Shown here: in pieces, positions 1 through 9,187 of the stretch | How the letters are laid out: every line of letters begins with the position of its first letter | Position numbering within the stretch: the first letter of the stretch is position 1 | DNA from: Lepidodermella squamata | Taxonomy: Eukaryota; Gastrotricha | Direction: 5' to 3' | DNA: 64,000 bases | Assembly: GCA_047495785.1 (NCBI GenBank) | Contig: JBLDXI010000054.1 | Span: 930,001-994,000 of the forward strand | Position numbers and translations under genes: made by a program | Notes under the pieces: generated by a model | Seen by the model: the letters and a program-made list of their open reading frames with translations, nothing else | What the model was told of the DNA's origin: nothing | Database searches by the model: none

Positions 1-1
1 A

Positions 2-1237
2 TACGTAGTGGCTAAAATCGCGAATGACTCAGTCCTAACTTCGAAGGTTATTGGGATTCGTGTTGGGCTAATGGCCTATTCACCTGATGGACAACCTCTT
101 GGGGATATTCAAACTGTAGCTCATTGGACCAATGAGAAAGGCCTCCAAAACATCGCATTCATCCGTCAGGATTCAGATAGGTTCACCTATGAGAGTTTTA
201 GCCTCAAAGCTGTCAGCCGCATAAGGTGGATTACTGGTAACCCTCCGATTGACCACCCTACTTTAGGACGGATTGATAAGCGTCTGCCAGAAGGCGTTTT
301 CCCGGCTGCAATTGTTTTCTGCTGCATTTCAACGCTTCTTCAAATTTTCGGAATGATTGCAGTCCTTATAGGACGGAATTCAAGAATTTCTCAGTTAGCA
401 TGGGCTAAATTCTTTGGATTTTTCGGATGTCTAGTTCTAAATGCTTCTGCTTTGCTATTCGCTGTTGATAGGGGTATTGGAAGTGAGAAGATTGCAATAT
501 TCTCGATTGTTACCTTGTTCATTGGGCTCACAATTGTATTCGCCTTTTTGGCAGCTCGAGTGATTTTGGTTCTCCAATTCGTAAGGTTCTCGAAGCGGAA
601 GAGATCACGCACGACCCTAAAATCTAGCATGACTCTCACAGCCACACACAGGAGCCAAGGGTCATTTGAACGGGGCCGTAGCTTGGAGACTCCTCCTGAA
701 CTGATGACTGATACCATTCAAGTGATTTTAAACTCAGAAACCTGGGCTAGAATGGACAAATCTGCTGTGAACGTCATTTTCGCTCTACTTTTCATCGTTT
801 CCATTGTTCTCACTGGCTGGTTTGCAAGTCAAGACATGGCTTGTCACTCAGACGTTCTAGGCAAACCTGTTTACGATGAAGCACGAGACGTGATCGATGA
901 AACTAGGGTACTAAGTTGTTCCACGTCTAATGCGAGCAGTTTCCTATTGGCATTGGGCAGTCTTCATGTTTTGATCCTATTCATAGCAGCCTACGCTTCA
1001 TATTTATTGACGAAAATTCGAGGGATAGCGAAAGCAATTCCTGACTTGAGTTATTGCCGACTAGGTGTAGCGAATGCTGCTATAATTTATTTGGCAGCGA
1101 TTCTCATATTTCTCATCTTGTCCGACAGCGCTATCGAGCAGCAAATTGCTTTGATATTCTGCGCTATTGCTCTGTCGCTGAGCACTTCTCTAACCTGGAT
1201 CATCCCGATGGTGTCACGCGGAAAAACAGGAAGTTGA
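2..1237 (+). CDS. GABA-B-like class C receptor, family A copy 1 (5' end outside window)
   Basis: This is the C-terminal part of an intronless family A receptor. The reading frame is open from base 2 and continues off the left edge; the GTG at base 8 is an internal Val, because the residues before it align with the middle of the full-length copies. What remains is the last part of the extracellular ligand-binding domain (the segment with VGLMAYSPDGQ and GDIQTVAHW) followed by seven hydrophobic segments beginning near base 295. Extracellular loop 2 has two cysteines (MACHS and VLSCS), as in the other copies. The protein ends a few residues after TM7 (LTWIIPMV), so there is no cytoplasmic coiled coil. 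Role by homology: plasma-membrane G-protein-coupled receptor; ligand unknown. It is the most divergent of the plus-strand copies. Confidence 0.85.
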   Translation, partial: YVVAKIANDSVLTSKVIGIRVGLMAYSPDGQPLGDIQTVAHWTNEKGLQNIAFIRQDSDRFTYESFSLKAVSRIRWITGNPPIDHPTLGRIDKRLPEGVFPAAIVFCCISTLLQIFGMIAVLIGRNSRISQLAWAKFFGFFGCLVLNASALLFAVDRGIGSEKIAIFSIVTLFIGLTIVFAFLAARVILVLQFVRFSKRKRSRTTLKSSMTLTATHRSQGSFERGRSLETPPELMTDTIQVILNSETWARMDKSAVNVIFALLFIVSIVLTGWFASQDMACHSDVLGKPVYDEARDVIDETRVLSCSTSNASSFLLALGSLHVLILFIAAYASYLLTKIRGIAKAIPDLSYCRLGVANAAIIYLAAILIFLILSDSAIEQQIALIFCAIALSLSTSLTWIIPMVSRGKTGS

Positions 1238-1595
1238 ACAGACAGCAGACATAGTTTATGCTACATGACATAGTTTGCTAAAAACTTCCGTTGAAGCTTT
1301 CGTGCAACGTCTTTACTTCATTTCATGACTTTTGAACATTTTTTGATAGATTTTTAATTCTTAAAACAGAAATTTTGATAACCAACTTACTCATTGAGTT
1401 ACTCATTAGGTTGTTCCAAAATCAGATATAGGATCCTCTGCGAACAAATTAATCTCGCACAATGCTTTGACAATACAAAATACAAAATAAAAGGAATCCC
1501 AATACTTTTTTCTATGAAAATAGGCTTCGTTCATAGATCGCGAAAAGTTGTGAGCAGCAACTCTACGATATGTGACCAGTGACCAGTCATCTATC
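1238..1595. other. Intergenic spacer, no gene seen
   Basis: AT-rich 3' flank of the preceding receptor. Short open frames here show no recognisable domain and no similarity to neighbours. Confidence 0.5.
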
Positions 1596-1797
1596 TACCG
1601 TATTACCGCGCTTTGAGTGTCATGCCACTATAAAGTGAAACATGATTTTTGACCCCTTTTGAATTTCCTCGATTATAGTGGCACCTAATGTTTTGCATTA
1701 AAATTCAATCTGGCATGTCACTATAAACGGGGCATAGTGACATGCCACTGTAAAACGAGCTATAGTGGCATGACACTCAAAGCGCGGTAATACGGTA
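1596..1797. mobile_element. MITE-like element with 37-bp perfect terminal inverted repeats
   Basis: Bases 1596-1632 and 1761-1797 are exact reverse complements (outer end TACCGTATTACCGCGC). The interior repeats shorter versions of the motif ATGCCACTATAAA. The outermost TA on each side could be the target duplication of a Tc1/mariner-type insertion. No coding capacity is present, so it would have been mobilised in trans. The superfamily is inferred only from the TA ends. Confidence 0.8.
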
Positions 1798-1854
1798 AAT
1801 CAGAAAAAACTCGAAAGAGGCTGAGTCTGTTTTGAGGGCATGGAAAATGACGCG

Positions 1855-2229
1855 TATAGTGATCCCCGACAGTTCTCGAGAAGCTCCGTGGACTAATTGG
1901 TTAATGTCTATTTGAAACATTTCACTAGAAAAAATGTATAGATTCTATTGATAAAATCGGAATAATTGTACTGAACTCAAGAACTAATTTTGGCACTCGA
2001 TTCATCTCTGCAGATACGTACACCGTGAACAACAAGTTAATTAATACGTACATGCAAGTACTCGCCTCGAAAGATGAGCGCCCGATATCACAGACAAACC
2101 CACGTATGTCAACTCTCGTGACATTCGTTACTTTCAAGACAAATCGTTAGCATGAGCAAGCCAATTTAGGTTATAAGAAGTTAGAAATACCCTTTCCACA
2201 TTCCTTGAGAAGAATAATTTAGCAAGAAA
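1855..2229 (+). promoter_or_regulatory. Conserved upstream block of family A receptor
   Basis: This block is recognisably similar to 11720-12135, upstream of the receptor at 12136. Shared words include GAACAACAAGTTAATTAATA (TTAATTAAT at 2037-2045) and TTAGGTTATAAGAAGTTAG (GGTTATAAG at 2169-2177, about 60 nt before the ATG). The second could act as a TATA-like core element and the first is a homeodomain-type site. Both functions are inferred; the conservation is seen directly. Confidence 0.55.
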
Positions 2230-4530
2230 ATGTCCTTAACGGTCACATCCTTATGTACACTAGCATTAGCAGCAACCTTCCATGGTGAAGGCCAAGCTGC
2301 GATATCGAAACCAAAAACACTCCAAGTGCTTCGATTGATGCCGATGGCTGATATTGATCCTAGCCAGGTTGCAGCTATGCGATTCGGCTCCCAACTTGCC
2401 GCGGACCAGGTCAACGCAAGGCGAGATATTTTACCAGACTATCATATCGAAGTGGTTTTCAGTGATGAATCTCTCGGCCTGCAAGCCCCGAAAAGGCTGG
2501 TCGAGTTCCGCAGACAGGCGGAGTTGAATTCGAGCGTAATCCAATCTCCCATAATTGTCGGTCCCGATTTCTCTTCAGGCTGCAAATCAGTTGGAATGGT
2601 TTTGCCGCACGTGAAAACAATAGGTCTATCAGCGTTTTGCTCCGCCCCTTTCTTTGCCGATCGCCCATTTAGGAATTTGTACATATCTCTGACGACGGGA
2701 AAGACAGTAGCCATTTCTATGCTCCGATTCATTAAGGAAGTTGGGAAATGGAACAGATTTGCTATTCTCACAACTGCATTGAACCCATCCGACTACGGCG
2801 TGACGTTTTTCTTACAAGAGCAAGCCATGGCAACAGACTCTTTGGTTCCTTGGTTCGATATGGTAACCGATATAAACCCACAATTAGTCGCTTCTCTAAA
2901 GATGAGTGGTTTGAGAATAATCGCCCTGGCCCTTGGCAATTCAATAATGGCGGCTAAATTTCTATGCGAAGCTTATAAACAAGGTTTGACAGGACAACGT
3001 TATATATTCTTCAACTTACTCATTGGCTATTCTTCATACCAAGCCGCGGGATGTACCCAAGAACAGCTCGCTAGTCAGTGGAGGCAAACCATTCTTTTTG
3101 GTAACACAAATCGGCCAGGTAACTACAGTGTGGCATCAGATTTAGGAACAACAGCCGGGGATTTTGAAAATGCCGTTCTTCGTGAAATGAATGCAACATC
3201 AATGGATTCTTACCTTCTTGCCTACAACTCGTATGACACTTTTATGAGAGCAGCTTTCATCCTTCATAACACAGAAGTAAGGTTGAAATCTGAGTTTAAT
3301 TCGACTTTGGCCGAATACAGGTTTAGCCCGGATTTTGTAGTTCGAGTAGCAAATGAAAGTCTTCTATCGACTAAAGTCACCGGAGTAAGGGTCGGTATGC
3401 TTTCCGTCTCATCAGCAGGTCAGATCCAGGGTGATATCCAAGCAATTGCTCAGTGGAACCCCGAGAAAGGAGTTGAAAATGTAGCACTGCTGAAGCGAGT
3501 TTCAGGTGAGGATAAAGATGAGTTTTCCTACGATAGTTATGATATAACCATCCTTCGATCTATTTACTGGCCAGCCGGCCATCCTCCAAGGGACCAGCCA
3601 ATTTTGGCGAGAGTTGAAAAGCAGCTCCCAAATGAAGTCTTCGTTTCTGCTGTAGTGATCAGCTCCATTCTTCTGCTATTTCACATTCTCGGAATTATTT
3701 TGGTATTATGGAAACGGAAAAATTCATGGTGCCCGTTAAGTAGGAGCATAGGATTATTAGGCTGCGTGATACTCGACGCATCAGGAATATTGTTTTCCTT
3801 GGATCGGGAACTTGATAGTCACTTAATACTTGTTTCTTCGATAGTGACTTTGACCGTTGGAGCTTCACTCTGTTTCGGGGTAGTTTCTTTCCGGATGTCA
3901 GTTATTACTCGCACGATTCCTTTGCCTTCAAAACGGGCGAGCCCAAATCGGCCTCGTTTAGATACTGCAGGAAGTGTGTATCGGAATAGACTGAACACCG
4001 AATCTTCAAATTCAATTCAATTCATGTTCACTGATGAAAGCAAAGCGTCGATCGATAAATCTGTTGCTAAACTAACAGTTTTACTCGCACTTTTGAGTTC
4101 AGTAATTTTACTCGGCTGGTTTACCACGCAGGAAACGATCTGTACCACTTCCCATCTTGGCCAGCCTGTTTATTCCGAAACCACTGATACGATTGTTGAA
4201 ACGTCAGCTGTCAAGTGCTTCACGGCCAATATGATAGGTTTCACGTCGGCCCTGTGTTGCCTGAACATGGTATTCCTGTTGATTGGAGGTTTTTATTCGT
4301 TTCGGTTAAATCAGATGAAAAGGGTTCCTCATGAAGCAATAGATTTCATCCCGGCCGTTTTCGGTCTGGCTAATTGTGGGGCGATTTTCGTTGTTGGAAT
4401 TTTGATCTCTCTTATTTTATCGACCCACTTGATCGAACAGCAAGTAGCTATTGTGTTGTTAACTCTTGCACTTTCGTTGTCATCTTCTACCACTTGGTTG
4501 TGGCCCATGGTCACCGACTTTCAGAAATAG
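2230..4530 (+). CDS. GABA-B-like class C receptor, family A copy 2
   Basis: Single-exon, 766-residue receptor. Residues 1-22 form a signal peptide. Residues about 30-460 are a periplasmic-binding-protein type I ligand domain with a conserved pair of cysteines in the first lobe (SSGCK and SAFCS). Seven hydrophobic segments lie near 470-494, 506-525, 532-557, 613-633, 668-690, 706-730 and 738-760. Extracellular loop 2 carries Cys638 and Cys663, but no Cys is seen at the start of TM3, where class C receptors usually have one. The tail ends about six residues after WLWPMV, so the long coiled-coil tail of vertebrate GABA-B subunits is absent. AATAAA occurs about 40 nt after the stop. Bases 2377-2990 match 12283-12896 with no difference found, which points to gene conversion. 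Ligand and G protein unknown. Confidence 0.92.
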   Translation: MSLTVTSLCTLALAATFHGEGQAAISKPKTLQVLRLMPMADIDPSQVAAMRFGSQLAADQVNARRDILPDYHIEVVFSDESLGLQAPKRLVEFRRQAELNSSVIQSPIIVGPDFSSGCKSVGMVLPHVKTIGLSAFCSAPFFADRPFRNLYISLTTGKTVAISMLRFIKEVGKWNRFAILTTALNPSDYGVTFFLQEQAMATDSLVPWFDMVTDINPQLVASLKMSGLRIIALALGNSIMAAKFLCEAYKQGLTGQRYIFFNLLIGYSSYQAAGCTQEQLASQWRQTILFGNTNRPGNYSVASDLGTTAGDFENAVLREMNATSMDSYLLAYNSYDTFMRAAFILHNTEVRLKSEFNSTLAEYRFSPDFVVRVANESLLSTKVTGVRVGMLSVSSAGQIQGDIQAIAQWNPEKGVENVALLKRVSGEDKDEFSYDSYDITILRSIYWPAGHPPRDQPILARVEKQLPNEVFVSAVVISSILLLFHILGIILVLWKRKNSWCPLSRSIGLLGCVILDASGILFSLDRELDSHLILVSSIVTLTVGASLCFGVVSFRMSVITRTIPLPSKRASPNRPRLDTAGSVYRNRLNTESSNSIQFMFTDESKASIDKSVAKLTVLLALLSSVILLGWFTTQETICTTSHLGQPVYSETTDTIVETSAVKCFTANMIGFTSALCCLNMVFLLIGGFYSFRLNQMKRVPHEAIDFIPAVFGLANCGAIFVVGILISLILSTHLIEQQVAIVLLTLALSLSSSTTWLWPMVTDFQK

Positions 4531-4831
4531 CGAGATCCTCCAACCTGAACATCAAATCACAGCACTTCATCAATAAACATTTTTTAATTTGATTCTCCAC
4601 ATTAATTATAAAGCATCGACGTTTCGATATACACGTTTTTTATTTTGCATTTCTATAATGAAATTACGATAGTGAATTAAGTGAATCTATTAAAAAGTTG
4701 AACAATGCATACATTTAAAAGTCTTTTCCCAAATTGATTCAATTGAAACAGCATGTAGAATACTCTACAGAATCAAATTTAATGAAGAGTCCGTTACTTT
4801 CAGCCTGACATCGATTCTTTCTGTATCCTCC
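4531..4831. other. Short convergent intergenic region
   Basis: The region between the plus-strand receptor and the minus-strand homeodomain gene. AATAAA near 4573 is the probable polyadenylation signal of the receptor. Nothing else is recognisable. Confidence 0.5.
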
Positions 4832-5260
4832 TTAGCAGGCATCCTCCTTAGTGTCGATTTTATCCTTCGCCATCTTCTCATTAAATCGATGTCTAGCGAA
4901 CCAACACTTTACTCTTTTCGGGTCGAGGTCCACCTTGACGGCAATCTCCATAATTTCAGCATTAGTCGGGCGAGGGTTCTCCTGGAGGGCCTCTTTCAAT
5001 GCAGCAAACGGCCGTGTTTTCGCTTTGATGCTTTCCTGTTGCGCTTTCTTCTGAGCAATCCGCAATGAAGAGGTTGGTCGGTGAGCCGTGATCCAATCCT
5101 TAACTCGTGATGGCGACGATTTAACGGCCTCGGCGATAGCAAGTAAGCGTTTTGCATAAAGCCGTTCCGGTTTCATAGCTTCTGTTTTCATAATGTCGAT
5201 CTGCCACGGGTAAAACCTTGAGCGTTTCTCCAACTTGGCGAAAGGACTGTTTCGCGACAT
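4832..5260 (-). CDS. Divergent two-homeodomain protein
   Basis: A 142-residue product from the ATG at 5258-5260. The frame stays open a little upstream, but TTCTTCTTTCAG just before it looks like a splice acceptor, so a 5' exon probably lies further upstream and the true start is uncertain. Homeodomain 1 starts near residue 10 (KRSRFYPWQ) and ends in VKDWITAHR. Homeodomain 2 (KTRPFAALKEAL) ends in VKCWFARHR. At the normally invariant Asn51 the residues are Ala and Arg, so DNA contacts would differ from classical homeodomains. A nuclear DNA-binding role is inferred. A LINE insertion begins at base 5300, probably inside the 5' intron or UTR. Related genes lie at 8226 and 9188 on the same strand. 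Confidence 0.7.
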   Translation of the reverse strand: MSRNSPFAKLEKRSRFYPWQIDIMKTEAMKPERLYAKRLLAIAEAVKSSPSRVKDWITAHRPTSSLRIAQKKAQQESIKAKTRPFAALKEALQENPRPTNAEIMEIAVKVDLDPKRVKCWFARHRFNEKMAKDKIDTKEDAC

Positions 5261-5291
5261 TTCAACCTGAAAGAAGAACATTTTGAAAAGA

Positions 5292-7970
5292 TTAACCACG
5301 AGTTCTCGGTGTTCACTTGGACCCTAAACTGACGTGGAGAGTTCATGTGGACAAGGTCTCTGACCGTTGCCGCAGAAATCTGGGTTTTTTCAAACATCTC
5401 ATGTTCACCCCTGGTCTGTCGCGCCGCTGGCGCCGCACCCTTTACTTGACTCTGGTCCGTTCGTGCTGGTCTTATGGGACCATTTGTCAGGCTACCGCCT
5501 CGAAGCAACAGCTTAATCGTCTCGCAGTCATCCAAAATGATAGCCTGCGTGCAATGCTCCACATTCGTCGGGACACCAGGGTCCGCGTGTCGGAGTTGGA
5601 ATCTCGTTGCCGCATCCCGAGTGTCCCTCGGTTTCTGGAACAGTGCCAGCGCCGTTATGTTGCCAAAGCCGCTCAGTTTGTCCTGCCGCTGCGCCAGGGC
5701 CCCGAGAGCGTCCGCCTGATGGCCCGCCCCCCTCCGCGCTCGCCCTTCGTGCTGTTGAGCAACAGACTTCCTCGTGGTCCTCTGCCCGACTTCATTGGCT
5801 AGGCTGTTATTCTCTTTTCTCCCATCTTCTCTCCTAAATCTTCCCTCTTCTTTTCTTCACCTCTTCTTTCATGTTGTTTTTTTTTCCTCTACAGGCTGCC
5901 TTGCTTTTTTATAAAATTCCTCCGTTAGCTACCGTTGTCTCCGCCATATTATCTCCTTTTTACTCTTACCGCAATTCTCTGTAATGTGTTTTTCTCTGCT
6001 ATCGATAACTACCCTGCAACTGATAAAACCCTCGCCATCTCCCTCTCCGTCTCTTACGTGCCCATCAATATGATGAGCATGGATACATCTTACTAGCACG
6101 CGCCTCTTGTTCCATAGTATTATTAGAGAGTTATTTTGTGTATTTTGTTACAGTGCTCCCTCGATAAAAGCACTGGGTCGGGAGCCAGACGCGGTCTTTA
6201 AACAAGGGAAAGCTATAACGAGGGCTGTAATTGAATGCAGGAGCTAAAAATAGACCGTTTCTAAGTCTTAAGACAGTTGCCATAGCAAAGCGCTAAAAGA
6301 GACGGACACAGATTATGTGTAATTGCAAAATTTGCTCGCTGAAGGCTGTTAAACAATAACGCGATGAGTCATAAATTCGTCGACAATTGTTCTTTCCTTA
6401 GTTAAGGCGTGATTTGACTGGTTAGCCATTGTTTTAACTCTGATTTTCAGTCCTGCCTGGGATTAACGAACTCACTATAAAAACAGAAGCTGGAATCGCA
6501 TATGTACTTCAATTAGCCAGCTAGTCTGATTAAAATCGCAAAAACATTCATTCAAAATCACAGCTTAAACAATTAATCACCTTGGTCAAGATTGACCAGA
6601 ATACTTCTGAATAAATCACCAGCAAATTCAGCCTAACCTTCTCAAGACAATGCAGCGTTCAATTCAGAACTCATGCTTCGCCTAAAATTCGTAGAATTAT
6701 TTAAAAAAAAATACTAATTAATATGAAATTTGAAAAAATTATGATGAAATATGTATTTTCGATAATTTTTTCGCGGTTAACCTGACTTTTTCTTTTTTAA
6801 ATTCATGGCATTGAGCAATCACGGACCAATTTCAAGGCATAAGACGTGCGTTTCCGTCAAGAGGGTACGATTCGATAGGTGTTTAGTTTGAATGGAATAA
6901 ATTTGTATCTTCTCAGGCGTGATCTGATTTGCATTCGACTGGCCTATTAGGATCAGAGCAAGGTACAAAATCGGGCAGAAGCTCCCGCCGCCCCTCCTCG
7001 GGATGTTGCGATTTTCAAAGTCAAAATCGAATGATTAACAGTTGTGAAAAAAACCCGGAAAATTGCCAGGGCGTTGAGCAATGAAATTGTAGAGTAGTGG
7101 CAGCCAGTTTCGTGGTAGATCAGGCCTATAGACTATCGAAAATCGGCTAATAATTCCGATAACTTAGGACAACTGGAACGAATGAAAACGATCTAATTTT
7201 ATGAGAATAAATCCACGTATCGGAATTAAAATAAATCTTAAAACAAGGACGTGATTCTTCATGATTACGCAACACAGCCGGGAACAAAATAGGGGAAAAC
7301 TTTCTTAAAAAACACGATTTGATCATGCTAATAATGCCGGTAAATTTCAAGAGATTTTCTGGCCGGGAAAAAGCTAAAAAATGAAAAATAAGGGCAATCC
7401 AGATGAGTCTTTTAGTTGATCAGCAATTGACCTGAGGAAAAATCTGCAAATCAAGAAGATAGAAGATTGACGGGCATTCTTATAGTTGGTGAAATGAATT
7501 GCTGATTTTGTCTGATAAACTGGCGTAATTTCTGATGGAAAAGTTTAACGAAAAAGCAAGACGACTCGCAGCACGACTTGAGTGGCAGCTAATCCACGCA
7601 CTCTGTTGCATAATCACATTCATTTCAAAGCCACAAGAACAGCTTAATGCACTGCTTATCTTTCAACTCGTTTGAACTAACCTTGAAATAACTGGATCTC
7701 TCAAAACCACGACACCGCGCCGCTGTTAGGTTTCCAGGAACGCTTTATTATTTTAATTTTTCACGCTTAATTCTTTTAATTTATCGAATAATTATTAAAA
7801 ATTCAGTAATAAATTTTAATTAAAAATTTACAAATAATTTATTTAGCAGGGTCCAAAATTACGGTCTATAAACGAGGGAGTTCTTTTAAGGAGGGTGCCA
7901 CTAACGAGGGAGCACTGTATTTGGAAAGAGGACAACAATAAAGATTTTTATGTTATGTTATGTTAACCAC
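5292..7970 (+). mobile_element. 5'-truncated LINE (non-LTR retrotransposon) with target-site duplication
   Basis: The frame from about 5299 to 5802 begins VLGVHLDPKLTW, typical of the C-terminal region of LINE reverse transcriptases, and continues to a stop after PDFIG. The 3' end has AATAAAG followed by three ATGTT repeats (to 7962). The 8-bp word TTAACCAC flanks it at 5292-5299 and 7963-7970, as expected for target-primed insertion. Only the end of the reverse-transcriptase ORF is present. A pogo-like DNA transposon (6149-7919) interrupts the 3' tail, so the LINE itself is only about 0.9 kb. Its base composition (GC-rich ORF) differs from the surroundings. Clade not assigned. Confidence 0.85.
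6149..7919. mobile_element. Pogo/Tigger-like DNA transposon, no transposase ORF, nested in LINE
   Basis: The left end reads TACAGTGCTCCCTCGATA (6149) and the right end is the inverse, TAACGAGGGAGCACTGTA (ending 7919). TA dinucleotides at both ends fit the TA target duplication of Tc1/mariner/pogo elements, and the CAGTGCTCCCTCG terminus resembles Tigger-type ends. About 1.77 kb of AT-rich interior shows no long ORF, so it is a decayed or non-autonomous copy. Removing it joins TATTTTGT to TTTGGAAAGAGG and restores a continuous LINE tail. Confidence 0.8.
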
Positions 7971-8225
7971 TCGATATAAGTGGTCGTATTTACCATGTAC
8001 TGTAAACACTCGTTCTTAAGGCTAGTCTTATGATTGAGCTTTAGTAGTACGAGCTTTTACGACAGAGAGATTTCACGGCCTCCGTTTCATGTAGCTCTCT
8101 GCAAGCTTTTTTGATACTGTTATCTGATTTACAGTTGAGCTCTCAATAATGGGGACAATGTTCCCTAAAAATTTGCGCCCCCAATTTAGCAGATTAATTT
8201 ATGAATGTTGTGAAATCCCCCCTTG
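7971..8225. other. Intergenic, no gene seen
   Basis: The 3' side of the homeodomain gene at 8226. Nothing is recognisable apart from the end of the LINE target site. Confidence 0.4.
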
Positions 8226-8933
8226 TTAAAAGAACAGGTCTGGCTCTGGAACACGTGCTTTTATCAAAGGAGTAAAAACATTTCTCCTAAGACAAACCTC
8301 CATGGAATCCATGTTTTCTCTCATGAGAATTTTAGCAGCTCGACGTTTTCGATAGAACCAGGTTACTATATGCTGCTTAGGACATCCAATCAGCTTAGCC
8401 AGTTCATCTTTCCGACCTTTACTCGGGGAAATGTTAACTGAAAATTCCTGAATAACAGCAAAGCTCGCTTGAATAAATAATCTACTAAATCCACTCAAAT
8501 GACTTACTTTCTCCAGGATCTCGCGATGGCTGCATTTTTCATTATGAAGGGGTGAACACCTAGAACGATGTGAGTTGAACCACTCACGGACCTTAGTCGG
8601 TGTTAAACCAGTCAAATCGGCAAGTCTCCTAATTTCCATGGGTTTCGGTGACATATCACTAGCGAATGACGACGTCAATGCTTCAAGTTGTGTGGGCGAT
8701 AACCTGATCATGTTCCTCTCCTTTCCAGTTTTATAGATACGATTGTAAAACCACCTTCGCACTCGGTTCGGGGTAGTCTTCAGTGCTTCGGCAATTTCTA
8801 GAAGTCGCTTCGGATGGAGTTGCAGCGGATTAGCGAACTCCTTTCGAAGAATTTCCAGCTGCCAACTCTCAAAATATTGTATGCTATTCGAAGGAGCCGA
8901 ATCGCGGTCGTTCAGTTGTCGAATCTTAAACAA
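8226..8933 (-). CDS. Divergent triple-homeodomain protein
   Basis: Three homeodomain-like helix-turn-helix units. HD1 (SWQLEILRKEF...VRRWFYNR) keeps Asn51. HD2 (LSPTQLEALTSSF...VREWFNSHR) has Ser there. HD3 (HREILEK then EFSVNISPS...IVTWFYRKR) has Arg. HD3 is split by a 60-nt intron (GTAAGTCATT...TTATTCAG), a multiple of three without stops, so the frame reads straight through it; splicing restores the usual helix 1. No ATG begins the frame, and a TAA lies a few codons upstream of the first aligned residues. An acceptor-like TTGTTTAAG near 8925 suggests an unseen 5' exon. The tail after HD3 is short and basic. Nuclear DNA-binding role inferred. Confidence 0.7.
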   Translation of the reverse strand: MFKIRQLNDRDSAPSNSIQYFESWQLEILRKEFANPLQLHPKRLLEIAEALKTTPNRVRRWFYNRIYKTGKERNMIRLSPTQLEALTSSFASDMSPKPMEIRRLADLTGLTPTKVREWFNSHRSRCSPLHNEKCSHREILEKVSHLSGFSRLFIQASFAVIQEFSVNISPSKGRKDELAKLIGCPKQHIVTWFYRKRRAAKILMRENMDSMEVCLRRNVFTPLIKARVPEPDLFF

Positions 8934-9187
8934 AGATGATAAGACGATGTCGGAATTTAGCCTTTACATAGATGGCTTGAGGAGTATATATTTCAAAACA
9001 ACAGATTGAAATTGCAAATTCCCCTTATCCCTTACTCGGTTTTAAACGTAGCACAAATATTACGAGCAAAAACTATTAGTTACATATCCGCTATTCGAAC
9101 CCCATCCAAGTACGAATAGACGGAAAAGTGTAAAGTGTACTACGTATTTCGAATGTAGCGATCCGAAAAGCAATAACGGATTCAAGA

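Noticed and set aside
2442-2771. Long minus-strand open frame inside the receptor at 2230, repeated identically at 12348-12677
   Set aside because: It is antisense to a clear receptor exon; its identity in both copies follows from the gene-conversion tract, not from selection on this frame.
5188-5562. Minus-strand open frame overlapping the homeodomain exon and the LINE
   Set aside because: It crosses the LINE border at 5300 and is antisense to the reverse-transcriptase frame.
8226-8933. Treating the continuous frame as one uninterrupted protein
   Set aside because: Alignment of HD3 with HD1 and with the paralogue at 9188 shows an inserted 60-nt GT-AG segment that breaks helix 1.
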